A stretch of DNA of 64,000 bases from Ochrobactrum sp. Q0168 (GCF_016427605.1 NZ_JAELXQ010000002.1:496001-560000), one strand, 5' to 3'; positions 9,209 through 19,726 are shown, counted from the stretch's first letter. Notes: generated by a model from the sequence alone, not told the origin. Numbers and translations are program-made.

Positions 9209-10444
9209 ATGTCTATTTCGTTCGATCTTACCATTGATGATACGCGCGACCAGCTTGCCCGCCATGTGCGCGCCAATCTGGACGCAAAGCCGTCGCTCAT
9301 CGGCATGTCGCGCGAGGAGATGGGCGAAGCGCTGGTCAAGGTCGGTATACCCGAACGGCAAGTGAAGATGCGCATCAGCCAGCTCTGGCATTGGCTCTAT
9401 GTGCGCGGTGTTTCCGATTTTGCCGATATGCGCAATATCTCCAAGGATCTGCGTGGCCTTCTGGCGCAGCATTTCACCATTGCGCGCCCGGAAGTGGTCG
9501 AAGAACAAATTTCCCAGGACGGCACCCGCAAGTGGCTGTTCCGCTTTCCGCCGCGAGGTGCCGGTCGTCCGGTCGAGATCGAAAGCGTCTATATCCCCGA
9601 AGAAGGGCGCGGCACGCTCTGCATTTCCTCACAGGTCGGCTGCACGCTCACTTGCTCGTTCTGCCATACCGGCACGCAGAAGCTGGTGCGCAATCTGACG
9701 TCGGAAGAAATTCTGGCGCAGCTTCTGACCGCCCGCGACCGGCTCGGCGACTTCCCGGATAAGGACACGCCCGACGGCGCCATGGTGCCCGCCGAAGGCC
9801 GCAAGATCACCAATATCGTGATGATGGGCATGGGCGAGCCGCTCTATAATTTCGAGGAAGTGAAGAAGGCCCTGATCATCGCTTCCGATGGCGACGGCCT
9901 TTCCCTGTCGAAGAGACGAATCACGCTTTCGACCTCCGGCGTCGTGCCGGAAATCTATCGTACCGGCGATGAGATCGGCGTGATGCTCGCCATTTCGCTG
10001 CATGCCGTGCGCGACGAGTTGCGCGACATTCTGGTGCCGATCAACAAGAAATATCCGCTGGAGCAGCTGATCAAGGCCTGCCGCGAATATCCCGGCCTGT
10101 CGAATGCCAAGCGCATCACCTTCGAATATGTGATGCTGAAGGACATCAATGACAGTCTGGAAGATGCAAAGCTTCTGGTGAAGCTGTTGCAGGGCATTCC
10201 GGCCAAGATCAATCTCATTCCGTTCAACCCGTGGCCCGGCACCAACTACCAGTGCTCGGACTGGGAGCAGATCGAACGTTTTGCCGATTACGTCAATGCA
10301 GCCGGTTATGCCTCGCCGATCCGCACCCCGCGCGGTCGCGACATTCTCGCCGCCTGCGGCCAGCTGAAGTCGGAATCCGAACGTATGCGCAAGAGCGAAC
10401 GCCTTGCGCTGGAAGCCATGATGATCGCCGGACACGGCGAGTAA
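9209..10444 (+). CDS. rlmN: Dual-specificity 23S rRNA/tRNA adenine-C2 methyltransferase RlmN
   Basis: A 411-aa radical-SAM enzyme that methylates C2 of A2503 in 23S rRNA and A37 in some tRNAs. The cluster-binding CxxxCxxC is Cys145, Cys149, Cys152 ([12 protein letters not shown]). The SAM-binding MGMGEPLYN motif and the C-terminal [12 protein letters not shown] segment with the mechanistic Cys are present. The N-terminal RlmN domain (..[11 protein letters not shown]..) is complete. It is followed 19 bp later by a small membrane protein gene on the same strand. Confidence 0.95.
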   Translation: MSISFDLTIDDTRDQLARHVRANLDAKPSLIGMSREEMGEALVKVGIPERQVKMRISQLWHWLYVRGVSDFADMRNISKDLRGLLAQHFTIARPEVVEEQISQDGTRKWLFRFPPRGAGRPVEIESVYIPEEGRGTLCISSQVGCTLTCSFCHTGTQKLVRNLTSEEILAQLLTARDRLGDFPDKDTPDGAMVPAEGRKITNIVMMGMGEPLYNFEEVKKALIIASDGDGLSLSKRRITLSTSGVVPEIYRTGDEIGVMLAISLHAVRDELRDILVPINKKYPLEQLIKACREYPGLSNAKRITFEYVMLKDINDSLEDAKLLVKLLQGIPAKINLIPFNPWPGTNYQCSDWEQIERFADYVNAAGYASPIRTPRGRDILAACGQLKSESERMRKSERLALEAMMIAGHGE

Positions 10445-10463
10445 ACTGAACAAGCGAGCGCAC

Positions 10464-10973
10464 GTGAACGATACTTTCGACTACATAATGCGCTTCGTCG
10501 TTATTCTTTTTGGCTATTGCTGTGGCTTGCTGGCAACCGGTTGGTTTCTGGCGGCGATCCTGTTTCGCAGCATCGGCGTCGATGCGCTGATGAACGATTT
10601 CGTCATGATGGCCGGGGCCAGCAATACGGAAGCCGCCACGCTTTGGGCGACAACCAGCTTCTGGAGCAGCGTCTTCGTCGGTGGTTTCATCGTGGCCATG
10701 CTGGCAGGCGGCATCAGCTTCCTGCCTGCGGCGATCGTCATTCTGCTTGCCGAAGCGCGCGGCTATCGCTCGTCGGTGTTTTATTGCGTTGTGGGAGCGG
10801 TGATCGGCCTTGGAACCGCTGGAAGCAGCATTCCGTTTCGCGGCTCGGGCGACTGGCCGGACATGCCACTTTGGATCGCAGCCTTTGTCGGCGCGGGCAT
10901 TGTGGGCGGCTTCATCTACTGGCTTGTTGCAGGCCGCAATGCCGGACGGCTTTCCGACCGCCCGGCAGGGTAA
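10464..10973 (+). CDS. Uncharacterised four-helix membrane protein
   Basis: A 169-aa protein from GTG 10464 with about four hydrophobic segments (near residues 10-32, 68-95, 98-120, 140-160). I see no catalytic motif. It lies 19 bp after rlmN and is probably cotranscribed with it. It ends 4 bp before the stop of the convergent LysE-type gene. I cannot assign a function. Confidence 0.75.
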   Translation: MNDTFDYIMRFVVILFGYCCGLLATGWFLAAILFRSIGVDALMNDFVMMAGASNTEAATLWATTSFWSSVFVGGFIVAMLAGGISFLPAAIVILLAEARGYRSSVFYCVVGAVIGLGTAGSSIPFRGSGDWPDMPLWIAAFVGAGIVGGFIYWLVAGRNAGRLSDRPAG

Positions 10974-10977
10974 ATAC

Positions 10978-11637
10978 TCATTTCGCCTGCGCGGTGATGA
11001 TTTTCAGGGCGAAAGCGGAAAATACGCCCGCAAACAACCAATCCACGATGCGCGTGACCGTAGGGTTCTTCTTCAGAAGGCCCGCAAACTTGTCGGCTGC
11101 GACGACCATCGGGATGGTGAAGGGCAGCGCCAGCGGAATGAAGGAGAGGCCGAGGAAGAACAGCTTGCCCATCGCATGCGGATCATGCGCGGAGACAAAC
11201 TGCGGCAGGAAGGTCATGTTGAACAGGATGATCTTCGGGTTGAGCAGATTGATGCCAAGCCCGGTCGCCCAGTTCTGAACCAGCGTGTGCTTTTTGCCGC
11301 CGTTCTTTTCCGGCGAGAACGCCGAGCCCTTGCGGATTGCCTGCACCGCGAGCCAGACGAGATAGCCAGCACCCACCACCTTCAACACGGTGAAAGCAGC
11401 CGGAGAGGCGATAATCAGCGCCGAAAGCCCCAGCGCCACCATGGTAGTGTGGATCACGATGCCGGTGCTTGCGCCCGCCATGCAGGCGAAACCGGCTGCC
11501 TTGCCTTCAGACAAGGCGCGCCCGACGAACAGCGTCATATCCGGGCCAGGCGTAATGGAAAGAATGGCGGTTGCAATCGCGAACTGGACGAAAATCGTCC
11601 ATTCGGGAATGAAGGTCAGGTTTGTCAGGAATGACAT
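10978..11637 (-). CDS. LysE/RhtB family amino acid exporter
   Basis: A 219-aa inner-membrane protein with about six TM helices. The family's N-terminal hallmark ILSITPGPDMTLFVGRAL and the later GLGINLLNPKIILFNMTFLPQF are present. LysE/RhtB proteins export amino acids or related metabolites such as homoserine. ATG 11637 is chosen because the hydrophobic N-terminus begins there; an in-frame start at 11664 would add nine residues. The substrate is unknown. Confidence 0.9.
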   Translation of the reverse strand: MSFLTNLTFIPEWTIFVQFAIATAILSITPGPDMTLFVGRALSEGKAAGFACMAGASTGIVIHTTMVALGLSALIIASPAAFTVLKVVGAGYLVWLAVQAIRKGSAFSPEKNGGKKHTLVQNWATGLGINLLNPKIILFNMTFLPQFVSAHDPHAMGKLFFLGLSFIPLALPFTIPMVVAADKFAGLLKKNPTVTRIVDWLFAGVFSAFALKIITAQAK

Positions 11638-11841
11638 GCGCGTAGCTCCGAAAATTCGCGGCAAGCTAACGCGAATTCGGTTTCCCCGCTACTGGATTCT
11701 CTCGTCTTTTCGATAAGTCGCAGCCATCCTGCTTGCACGTGGCTTAGCAACTGATAAAAGGACAGCAACATCCAATTCCCAAACCCTGCGGATGCTCTTC
11801 CCGAGCGGACAATGGGGCATCCATCGTATCGGAAGTTGACT

Positions 11842-13062
11842 ATGAGCAAGTGGAAAGACGTTAAGAAGGTCGTGCTCGCCTATTCGGGCGGTCTCGACAC
11901 CTCGATCATCCTGAAATGGCTTCAGACGGAACTCGGCGCGGAAGTTGTGACTTTCACCGCCGATCTGGGTCAGGGCGAAGAACTTGAACCGGCACGCAAG
12001 AAAGCGGAAATGCTGGGCATCAAGGAAATCTTCATTGAGGACGTGCGCGAGGAATTCGTGCGCGATTTCGTTTTCCCGATGTTCCGCGCCAATGCCGTCT
12101 ATGAAGGCGTTTATCTGCTCGGCACGTCGATTGCCCGTCCGCTGATCTCCAAGCACCTCATCGAGATCGCCAAGAAGACCGGCGCCGACGCCATTGCGCA
12201 TGGCGCAACCGGCAAGGGCAACGATCAGGTTCGCTTCGAGCTTTCCGCTTATGCCCTGAACCCCGACATCAAGATCATCGCTCCATGGCGCGACTGGTCG
12301 TTCAAGAGCCGCACGCATCTGCTCGAATTCGCCGAACAGCACCAGATCCCGGTTGCCAAGGACAAAAAGGGTGAAGCGCCGTTCTCCGTTGACGCCAACC
12401 TGCTGCATTCCTCGTCCGAGGGCAAGGTTCTGGAAGATCCCGCACAGGAAGCGCCGGAATATGTGCATATGCGCACCATTTCGCCGGAAGCCGCACCCGA
12501 CAAGACAACGATCATCAAGATCGGCTTTGAAAAGGGCGATGCTGTCTCGATCAATGGCGAGCGTCTTTCGCCTGCGACGCTTCTTGCCAAGCTCAACGAA
12601 TATGGCCGCGACAACGGCATCGGTCGTCTCGACCTCGTGGAAAACCGCTTCGTCGGCATGAAGTCGCGCGGCGTCTACGAAACGCCGGGCGGCACGATCC
12701 TGCTGGCAGCCCACCGCGCAATCGAATCGATCACGCTCGACCGTGGCGCTGCTCACCTCAAGGACGAGCTGATGCCGCGCTATGCGGAGCTGATCTATTA
12801 CGGCTTCTGGTTCTCGCCGGAGCGCGAAATGCTGCAGGCCGCAATCGATCTCAGCCAGAAGAACGTCGAAGGCGAAGTCACTCTCAAGCTCTACAAGGGC
12901 AATGTGATGGTGATTGGCCGCGAGTCGGACAAGTCGCTTTATTCCGACAAGCTGGTGACCTTCGAGGACGATCAGGGCGCTTACGACCAGAAAGATGCAG
13001 CGGGCTTCATCAAGCTCAACGCGTTGCGTTTGCGCACGCTGGCTGCCCGTGATCGCAGATAA
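11842..13062 (+). CDS. argG: Argininosuccinate synthase
   Basis: A 406-aa enzyme that joins citrulline and aspartate with ATP in arginine synthesis. The ATP-binding [10 protein letters not shown] lies at residues ~12-21; [13 protein letters not shown] and the C-terminal substrate loops are typical of the short bacterial class. ATG 11842 (MSKWKDVKK) with GGAAG 8 nt upstream fits the family; an in-frame ATG at 11812 adds ten unlikely residues. It is monocistronic, with a strong terminator downstream. Confidence 0.96.
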   Translation: MSKWKDVKKVVLAYSGGLDTSIILKWLQTELGAEVVTFTADLGQGEELEPARKKAEMLGIKEIFIEDVREEFVRDFVFPMFRANAVYEGVYLLGTSIARPLISKHLIEIAKKTGADAIAHGATGKGNDQVRFELSAYALNPDIKIIAPWRDWSFKSRTHLLEFAEQHQIPVAKDKKGEAPFSVDANLLHSSSEGKVLEDPAQEAPEYVHMRTISPEAAPDKTTIIKIGFEKGDAVSINGERLSPATLLAKLNEYGRDNGIGRLDLVENRFVGMKSRGVYETPGGTILLAAHRAIESITLDRGAAHLKDELMPRYAELIYYGFWFSPEREMLQAAIDLSQKNVEGEVTLKLYKGNVMVIGRESDKSLYSDKLVTFEDDQGAYDQKDAAGFIKLNALRLRTLAARDRR

Positions 13063-13088
13063 GCAGACCCACTATTGAGAATATGAAG

Positions 13089-13116
13089 CGCCCTCCTCAT
13101 CGGAGGGCGTTTTTCT
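13089..13116 (+). terminator. Terminator after argG
   Basis: CGCCCTCC, loop TCATC, GGAGGGCG: an 8-bp GC-rich stem followed by a T5 tract, 26 bp after the argG stop. Confidence 0.9.
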
Positions 13117-13224
13117 TTGTCCTGAATTTTTTGTCCATATTTTCTGGGACCGCGAAGAATCCGACGCGCCCACAGGGATCGAACGTTTCCCTGCTTGACT
13201 CTTCTCGGAGTCGATTCAATACTA

Positions 13225-13239
13225 GAACAAATAGAGAAC
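13225..13239 (+). promoter_or_regulatory. LexA box (SOS operator) of imuA-imuB-dnaE2
   Basis: GAAC-AAATAGA-GAAC is an exact match to the alphaproteobacterial LexA direct repeat GAAC-N7-GAAC (equivalently GTTC-N7-GTTC). It lies 62 bp upstream of the imuA start, where repression of the mutagenesis operon is expected. Confidence 0.88.
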
Positions 13240-13301
13240 AATAACGGTTTCCGCCTGCGGAACCGCGCCAACAAACACAGACAGATTACAGGATTTTTGA
13301 C

Positions 13302-14162
13302 GTGAGCGGCATCGACATCGCGACGTTGCGGCGCATGGTTACCGCCATTGAAGGCAACGACCCGCAAGGAAACTTTGCTGGCGATACAGCTGCCGGTTTC
13401 GGGCGTGCAAACAGTTTCGCACTGGGCCATGCGGCGGCGGACGCAGCCTTTCCGCATGGGCTTGCTGGCGATGCCTTGCATGAGGTTTTCGCGGAAAATC
13501 CCGGTGCGCATATGGCGGCAACCGGCTTTGCGCTCGCCATGGCATTGCGCGCCACACAAAAGCAGAGACCGATCATCTGGATCGAAGAGGAAACGGCGAC
13601 AAGCGAATATGGCGGGCTCTATCCCCCGGGACTGCATGCTTTCGGCATCGACCCGCACCGGTTGCTGATCGTGCGCTGTCCGAATGCGCAGGATGTGCTG
13701 AAGGCCGCCAATGACGTGCTGGAAGCGGGAACCGGCGGCAAGGCTTCGCATCTCGTCTCCGGCATCGTTGCCTCGATAACCGGCCAGCCGAAATGCCTCG
13801 ACCTGACAGCCTCGCGCCGTCTGCTGCTGGCAGCGGAGACAGCGCAACTGCCGATCATACTGCTTCGAAGCCATCGCACCGGCGTGCAAAGCGCCGCCGT
13901 CAGCCGATGGCGTGTGGCGCCTGCGCCCTCGCGCTCCAGCGGAGCCAATGCGCCCGGAAAACCGGCCTTTCTGGCCGCTCTGGAGCGCAACCGTCATGGC
14001 ACATGCGGCCAGTGGATCATGGAATGGAACAATGAAACCCTTGAATTTAGCATCAGAGAACGGGAAGGAGGCGTCGGCATCCATGGCGTCCTCCATGGTG
14101 TTCATGGCGCTATGGTTTCCGTTTCTACCGACGGACAGGCTGCACCGCGCCGGGCGGTCTGA
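13302..14162 (+). CDS. imuA: ImuA, SOS mutagenesis accessory protein
   Basis: A 286-aa RecA/SulA-like protein of the imuA-imuB-dnaE2 cassette. The alphaproteobacterial family pattern is clear: ...HEVFAENPGAHMAATGFALAMAL..., IIWIEEE, GLYPPGLHAFGIDPHRLLIVR. It supports damage-induced translesion synthesis with ImuB and DnaE2. The GTG at 13302 follows an AGGA-type site. The 3' end overlaps the imuB start by about 80 bp in another frame. A LexA box lies upstream. Confidence 0.92.
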   Translation: MSGIDIATLRRMVTAIEGNDPQGNFAGDTAAGFGRANSFALGHAAADAAFPHGLAGDALHEVFAENPGAHMAATGFALAMALRATQKQRPIIWIEEETATSEYGGLYPPGLHAFGIDPHRLLIVRCPNAQDVLKAANDVLEAGTGGKASHLVSGIVASITGQPKCLDLTASRRLLLAAETAQLPIILLRSHRTGVQSAAVSRWRVAPAPSRSSGANAPGKPAFLAALERNRHGTCGQWIMEWNNETLEFSIREREGGVGIHGVLHGVHGAMVSVSTDGQAAPRRAV

Positions 14163-15654
14163 TGCGTCCTTCGGGCAAGCGTCCGACGCGCTGCCGCTTG
14201 TCGTGACCGAACGCACGGCCAATGCGCTCCGGCTGACGGCCATCGACGCCAAGGCCGCCAGGCTCGGGCTTTATCCCGGCATGGCGCTGACCGATGCGCG
14301 GGCGCGTGTGGAAAGACTTGCTGTGGCCAATGCCGCGCCGGAGCGCGATGCCACCCTGCTCCATGGGCTGGCCCAGTGGTGCGAACGCTATACGCCGCTT
14401 GTCGCCTTCGATCCGCCGCACGGGCTGATGCTCGACATTACCGGTTGCGCGCATCTGTTCGGCGGATTGGCCGCCATGCATGCCGATGTGATCCGGCGCA
14501 TCGAGCGCGCCGGTCTGCACGTGCGGGCAGCCATTGCCGATAACAGCTTTGCGGCGCGACTTCTCGCCCGCGGCACGAGAGGCGGCGTCTTCGACAAGGC
14601 GCAGGCCGACGCCGTGTTGCCGCGCCTGCCGCTTTCCGCGCTCGAACTGGCCGATGCGGCTGAGACAGGTCTCAAACGTGCGGGCCTGAAACGGATCGGC
14701 GACGTGATGGCGCTGCCGCGTGCCGCACTCACCGCCCGCTTCGGCCCCGATCTCGCCACCCGTCTCGCTCGCCTGACACGGCAGGAGCGCGCGCCGATCT
14801 CGCCGCTGCGCATGGTGCCGCTCGCAACGGCTGAACGCCGCCTGTCCGAGCCTGTGACTGCCATGGAACTGGTGGAGCGCATCTTGCAGGAACTGGCGCT
14901 GGAGCTGTTCGCCCGGCTTGAGACGGAAGGCAAAGGCGCGCTTTTGATCGAAGCGACCTTCTTCCGGGTCGATGGCGCAATACGCCATATCCGCATTGAA
15001 ACCGGTCAGCCTCTGCGTGACGACAAGGTTTTTCTGCGCCTTGCGCGCGAAAGGCTCAACGCCCTTACCGATCCGCTGGATGCCGGTTTCGGCTTCGACA
15101 TGATCAGGCTTGCCGCCTTGCGCAGCGCTGCGGTCACACAACGCCAGACCGGGCTGGACCAGCATGAGGAAGACGATGCCGGTTTCAGCCAGCTGATCGA
15201 CCGGCTGTCGGCGCGTCTGGGACCTGACCGCGTGCTGGTGCCTTTCGCGCGCGATACGCATATGCCGGAGCGCGCCTTTGGCCTCCGCCCTGCCCTGCAT
15301 GGCAGCCGCGCAAACCAGACCGGCTATGAAAGCGGCCCGGTTCTGGCTGGCGATCCGCCAGCGCGCCCCATAAAATTGTTTCGCCCGCCGCAGCTGATCG
15401 AAAGCGTGGCGGAAGTGCCGGATAGCCCACCCTCATTCTTCCTGTGGCGGCGGGTTCGCCATCATATTCGTCTTGCCGAAGGGCCGGAGCGGATCGAGCC
15501 GGAATGGTGGCTTTCCATCGGTCATGACGTACCGGAGTTGCGCGATTATTATCGGGTGGAGGATGTGAACGGCCAGCGTTTCTGGATCTTTCGCGAGGGG
15601 CTTTATGACGGCACCAATCATCCGCGCTGGTTTCTGCATGGGTTGTTTGCCTGA
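14083..15654 (+). CDS. imuB: ImuB, Y-family polymerase-like protein (catalytically inactive class)
   Basis: 523 aa if ATG 14083 is used; ATG 14095 is also possible because family members start close to ALWxPxLPTDR. The Y-family fold is visible (GLYPGMALTDARA, LDITGCAHLFGG), but ImuB proteins lack the full acidic catalytic triad and serve as a hub between the beta clamp, ImuA and DnaE2. The C-terminus matches the family (WWLSIGHD, RDYYRVED.., FWIFREGLY). It shares one base with dnaE2 (TGATG), so translation is coupled. Confidence 0.92.
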   Translation: MASSMVFMALWFPFLPTDRLHRAGRSDASFGQASDALPLVVTERTANALRLTAIDAKAARLGLYPGMALTDARARVERLAVANAAPERDATLLHGLAQWCERYTPLVAFDPPHGLMLDITGCAHLFGGLAAMHADVIRRIERAGLHVRAAIADNSFAARLLARGTRGGVFDKAQADAVLPRLPLSALELADAAETGLKRAGLKRIGDVMALPRAALTARFGPDLATRLARLTRQERAPISPLRMVPLATAERRLSEPVTAMELVERILQELALELFARLETEGKGALLIEATFFRVDGAIRHIRIETGQPLRDDKVFLRLARERLNALTDPLDAGFGFDMIRLAALRSAAVTQRQTGLDQHEEDDAGFSQLIDRLSARLGPDRVLVPFARDTHMPERAFGLRPALHGSRANQTGYESGPVLAGDPPARPIKLFRPPQLIESVAEVPDSPPSFFLWRRVRHHIRLAEGPERIEPEWWLSIGHDVPELRDYYRVEDVNGQRFWIFREGLYDGTNHPRWFLHGLFA

Positions 15655-18600
15655 TGACCCACCCCAAGACCCACATCGAGAAAAACCCCGCTTATTACGA
15701 AATGGCTGTCGCCAGCAATTTCTCCTTCCTGTGCGGCGCGTCGCATCCGCAGGAACTGGTGCTGCAAGCCCGCGACCTTGGCCTGTCCGGCATGGGCATT
15801 GCCGACCGCAACACGCTGGCCGGTGTGGTGCGGGCGCATGCCGCCTGGAAGGATTTTCGCAAGAAAAGCGACTTCCGGCTTTTCATCGGCTGTCGCCTGT
15901 CCTTCATCGACGGCACGCCGGATATGGTCGTCTATCCGCGCGACCGGGCTGCCTATGGGCAATTGTGCCGCCTGCTGACCGAGGGTAAAGGGCGCGCCGC
16001 CATCAAGGGCGAATGCCATTTGCTCTGGGCCGATCTGCTGTTTCGCGCCCGACAGTTTCAGATTGCCGTCATGCCCCCGGAGGAGGACGATCCTGACTTT
16101 CCGGCCCGCCTGTCGGAAATCGCCACGGCGGCGCAAGGCTGTGTCTGGCTGGCGCTCGCCATGTCGCATCAGGGCCATGACGGACGCCGGGCCGAGCGCA
16201 TCGCCCGCTTTGCAGCCGACGCCGGTGTGCCGCTTCTCGCCACCAATGATGTGCTCTATCACCACCCCAACCGCCGCGCGCTTCAAGATGTGCTGACGGC
16301 GACCCGTCATCACAGCACGGTTTTTGCCGCCGGGCGGCTACTGGAAAAAAATGCCGAGCGCCATCTGAAACCAGCGCAGGAAATGGTCCGGCTTTTCCGC
16401 CACTATCCGCAGGCGATTGCCGCGACCGCCGATTTCGTCGCCCCCATCACCTTCCAGCTCGACGAGCTGCAATATGACTATCCCGACGAGCCCGTGCCAC
16501 CGGGAAAGACGCCGCAACAGCACCTGCATGATCTGGCCTGGGAAGGCGCTGCCCGCCATTACGGCGCCGATAATATACCGCCGAAGGTGCAGGCGCTGAT
16601 CCACAAGGAACTGGCGCTGATCGAAAAGCTGCAATATGCGGCCTATTTCCTGACCGTCTATGACATTGTGCAATATGCCAAGTCACAAGGCATCTTGTGT
16701 CAGGGGCGCGGCTCGGCGGCGAATTCCGTCGTCTGCTTCTGCCTTGGCATAACCGGTGTGGACCCGACTGAAGTGGACCTGCTGTTCGAGCGTTTCATCT
16801 CCGCTGAGCGCCAGGAACCGCCGGATATCGACGTCGATTTCGAGCATGAGCGGCGCGAGCAGGTGATGCAATATGTCTATAAGCGCTATACCACCGACCG
16901 CGCGGCGATTGTCGCGACCGTCATCAGCTATCGGTCCCGCAGTGCGATCCGCGATGTCGGCAAGGCGCTGGGCCTGACGGAAGATGTGACGGCGGCGCTT
17001 GCCAATACGGTCTGGGGCATATCCGGCGGCGGCATCGACAAAGAGCATATTCGTCAAGCGGGCCTCGACCCGGAAAATCCGGTGATCCGGCGCGCCGTGG
17101 AACTTGCCATAGAGCTGATCGGCTTTCCCCGCCACCTGTCGCAGCATGTGGGGGGCTTTGTGCTCACACGCGACCGTCTGGACGAGACTGTGCCCATTGG
17201 CCCGGCGGCGATGGACAAACGCTATTTCATCGAATGGGACAAGGATGACATTGATGAAGTCGGTCTGATGAAAGTGGATGTGCTGTCGCTCGGCATGCTC
17301 ACCTGCATCCGCAAGGCTTTCGACCTCATTCACCAGCACAAGCCGCATCTTTATGGCGGTCAAAAGCAGACCCTTGCTACCCTGCCCCGCGAAGACACGG
17401 CTGTCTATGACATGCTCTGCAAGGGGGATTCGCTTGGTGTTTTTCAGGTGGAAAGCCGCGCCCAGATGAACATGCTACCGCGTTTGCAACCGAAGGAGTT
17501 TTACGATCTCGTCATCCAGGTCGCCATTGTGCGGCCCGGCCCCATTCAGGGCGATATGGTGCACCCCTATCTGAGACGGCGGAACGGACAGGAACCTTGC
17601 ACCTTGCCGTCGCCAGCCCCGGAACATGGACCGCCGGGCGAGCTGCAACAGATATTGGACAAGACCAAAGGCGTGCCGCTGTTTCAGGAACAGGCGATGC
17701 GCATTGCCATTGAGGCGGCGAAATTCACGCCCGACGAAGCCAATCAGCTGCGCCGGGCCATGGCGACTTTCCGCAAGATGGGCACCATCCACACCATGCA
17801 GGAAAAGATGATCGACGGCATGGTGAAGCGCGGCTATGACCGGACTTTCGCCGAGAACTGCTTCAACCAGATCAAGGGATTCGGTGAATATGGTTTTCCG
17901 GAAAGCCACGCGGCAAGCTTTGCGCATCTGGTCTATATTTCCGCATGGATCAAACACCATCACCCGGAAGTCTTTGCCGCAGCCCTGCTCAATTCACAGC
18001 CGATGGGCTTTTATGCGCCAGCGCAGATCGTGCGTGACGCACGTGAGCACGGCGTGACGGTGCTGCCCGTCGATGTGAATTTCAGTGAGTGGGATAATCT
18101 TCTGGAAGATATCCCCGGTCCGATGCCCGCTGTGCGGCTGGGCTTCCGCCAGATCGACGGCTTTTCCAAACATGACACAGAGCTGCTGCTTGCCGACCGG
18201 CATGAGCCTTATCACACGATTGAGGACATGCATCGCCGCCTGCGCCTCGATCGGCGCGCCTTCACCGCGCTCGCCGATGCCGATGCTTTCGGCTCGCTCG
18301 ATATCGACCGCCGCGCAGCACTTTGGGCCGTGCGTCGTCTGCCCAATGATGAGACCTTGCCGCTGTTTCGGGCCGCGGCCACCAGCGAACTGGCGGAAGA
18401 ACCGCGCACGAAGCTGCCCGAAATGGCGGCATCCGAACATGTCATTGCCGATTACGAGACGACCCGGCTTTCGCTGAAAGGGCATCCGCTGCAATATTTG
18501 CGCGAGGGGCTTATCGCGGAAGGTGTTTCCACCTGTCGCGCCGTGCAGGAAGGCGCCGATGGTCGCCGTATGAAAGTGGCTGGCGTCGTGACCGTGCGCC

Positions 18601-18917
18601 AGCGTCCCGGCAGCGCGAAGGGCGTTGTGTTTCTCACCATCGAAGACGAAACCGGCATTGCCAATATCGTCGTCTGGCCGAAGATCATGAAAGCGTTTCG
18701 CCGCGAGGTGATGGGCGCGCGGCTGATCCGCATCGAAGGCCGCATCCAGCGCAGTCCGGAGGGCGTGGTGCATCTGGTAGCCGCCAGGATCGAAGACCGC
18801 TCCAGCGCGCTGATAGATCTGAGCGGGCGCGAGACGCAACGCCTCGTCGCGCCGTCACAAATGGCGCATCATCCTCGAAATGTGCGGATCATGCCGAAGT
18901 CGCGAGACTTCCATTGA
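15654..18917 (+). CDS. dnaE2: Error-prone DNA polymerase III alpha subunit DnaE2
   Basis: 1087 aa, the normal DnaE2 length. An N-terminal PHP domain (YYEMAVASNFSFLCGASHPQELV) precedes the polymerase core with the catalytic acidic cluster PPDIDVDFEHERR, then the fingers region, and a C-terminal OB fold (VAGVVTVRQRPGSAKGVVFLTIEDE). It performs damage-induced translesion synthesis with ImuA/ImuB. The start overlaps the imuB stop by one base. The frame shows no disruption. Confidence 0.95.
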   Translation: MTHPKTHIEKNPAYYEMAVASNFSFLCGASHPQELVLQARDLGLSGMGIADRNTLAGVVRAHAAWKDFRKKSDFRLFIGCRLSFIDGTPDMVVYPRDRAAYGQLCRLLTEGKGRAAIKGECHLLWADLLFRARQFQIAVMPPEEDDPDFPARLSEIATAAQGCVWLALAMSHQGHDGRRAERIARFAADAGVPLLATNDVLYHHPNRRALQDVLTATRHHSTVFAAGRLLEKNAERHLKPAQEMVRLFRHYPQAIAATADFVAPITFQLDELQYDYPDEPVPPGKTPQQHLHDLAWEGAARHYGADNIPPKVQALIHKELALIEKLQYAAYFLTVYDIVQYAKSQGILCQGRGSAANSVVCFCLGITGVDPTEVDLLFERFISAERQEPPDIDVDFEHERREQVMQYVYKRYTTDRAAIVATVISYRSRSAIRDVGKALGLTEDVTAALANTVWGISGGGIDKEHIRQAGLDPENPVIRRAVELAIELIGFPRHLSQHVGGFVLTRDRLDETVPIGPAAMDKRYFIEWDKDDIDEVGLMKVDVLSLGMLTCIRKAFDLIHQHKPHLYGGQKQTLATLPREDTAVYDMLCKGDSLGVFQVESRAQMNMLPRLQPKEFYDLVIQVAIVRPGPIQGDMVHPYLRRRNGQEPCTLPSPAPEHGPPGELQQILDKTKGVPLFQEQAMRIAIEAAKFTPDEANQLRRAMATFRKMGTIHTMQEKMIDGMVKRGYDRTFAENCFNQIKGFGEYGFPESHAASFAHLVYISAWIKHHHPEVFAAALLNSQPMGFYAPAQIVRDAREHGVTVLPVDVNFSEWDNLLEDIPGPMPAVRLGFRQIDGFSKHDTELLLADRHEPYHTIEDMHRRLRLDRRAFTALADADAFGSLDIDRRAALWAVRRLPNDETLPLFRAAATSELAEEPRTKLPEMAASEHVIADYETTRLSLKGHPLQYLREGLIAEGVSTCRAVQEGADGRRMKVAGVVTVRQRPGSAKGVVFLTIEDETGIANIVVWPKIMKAFRREVMGARLIRIEGRIQRSPEGVVHLVAARIEDRSSALIDLSGRETQRLVAPSQMAHHPRNVRIMPKSRDFH

Positions 18918-18965
18918 ACAATTACGCGCTCGGAAGCCCGTTCGCTATTTTGGTTATGACGTGAC

Positions 18966-19066
18966 GAAAATGGTGCAATTCGAGAACCGGAGCGGAGTGT
19001 ACTTTAGGGTAGATGAGCACCGGAAGCGCAGAACTGCGCCATTTGCAGACCGTCAGAGCCGAAATA
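18966..19066. repeat. 101-bp dispersed repeat, copy A (Bru-RS-like)
   Basis: The same 101-bp sequence occurs at 38475-38575 in the same orientation with about nine of ten bases identical. Shared blocks include CGAGAACCGGAGCGGAGTG and GAGCACCGGAAGCGCAGAAC. This copy lies between the convergent ends of dnaE2 and the hemolysin-III-type gene. Size and placement resemble the Bru-RS elements of Brucella; that name is my inference. Confidence 0.8.
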
Positions 19067-19075
19067 GAGCGGGCT

Positions 19076-19726
19076 TCAGTTCCAGGCGCCGACAAAAAAC
19101 ACCGCACAATAATGCAGCATCGCTCCGACCACGACAAAGCCATGCCAGATGGCGTTCTGAAAACGCAATCGCTGCCAGACGTGAAAGATCACGCCCAGCG
19201 AATAAACCATGCCGCCCGCTGCGATCAGCCAGAACACGGTTGGCGGCAGCGATTGCACAATCGTGTCGTAAACCATGATGCCGCTCCATCCGAGCGCCAG
19301 ATAAAGCAGGATCGACAGCCGGTCGAACCGACCGGGCATGAAAAGCTTCAGCATAATGCCGACAAAAGCCACACCCCACACGAAAAGCAAAAGCGGCACG
19401 GCGCGGTCACCCATATGCATGGCGAAGGGCGTGTAGGTTCCGGCAATCAGCAGATAGATGGCCGAATGATCGAACCGGCGCAGGAACCATTTGGTCGGCG
19501 AGACCGGCCAGATATTATAGACCGCCGAGATGCCGAGCGCACCGAGAAGACTTGCCAGATAGACGCTGGACGAAATCGACGTCGATGCGGAACTGTTGGG
19601 CAAAAAATAGATCAGCATGGCGATTGCACCGGCGAAAGCCAGCGCCACGCCGAGCACATGGATGACGCCATCCGCCCACAGCTCTGCGGTGTCGTAATGC
19701 CATTTGATGGTTTCTGGCAGTTTCAT
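19076..19726 (-). CDS. Hemolysin III / TrhA family membrane protein
   Basis: A 216-aa protein with seven hydrophobic helices, the PAQR/HlyIII topology. Family motifs include the N-terminal ELWADGVIHVLG, RRFDHSAIYLLIAGTYTPF (conserved Asp/His metal-site residues) and the C-terminal IWHGFVVVGAMLHYCAVF with the second His set. The E. coli member TrhA influences membrane energetics; haemolysis is not general. Copy A of a 101-bp repeat follows its 3' end. Confidence 0.92.
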   Translation of the reverse strand: MKLPETIKWHYDTAELWADGVIHVLGVALAFAGAIAMLIYFLPNSSASTSISSSVYLASLLGALGISAVYNIWPVSPTKWFLRRFDHSAIYLLIAGTYTPFAMHMGDRAVPLLLFVWGVAFVGIMLKLFMPGRFDRLSILLYLALGWSGIMVYDTIVQSLPPTVFWLIAAGGMVYSLGVIFHVWQRLRFQNAIWHGFVVVGAMLHYCAVFFVGAWN

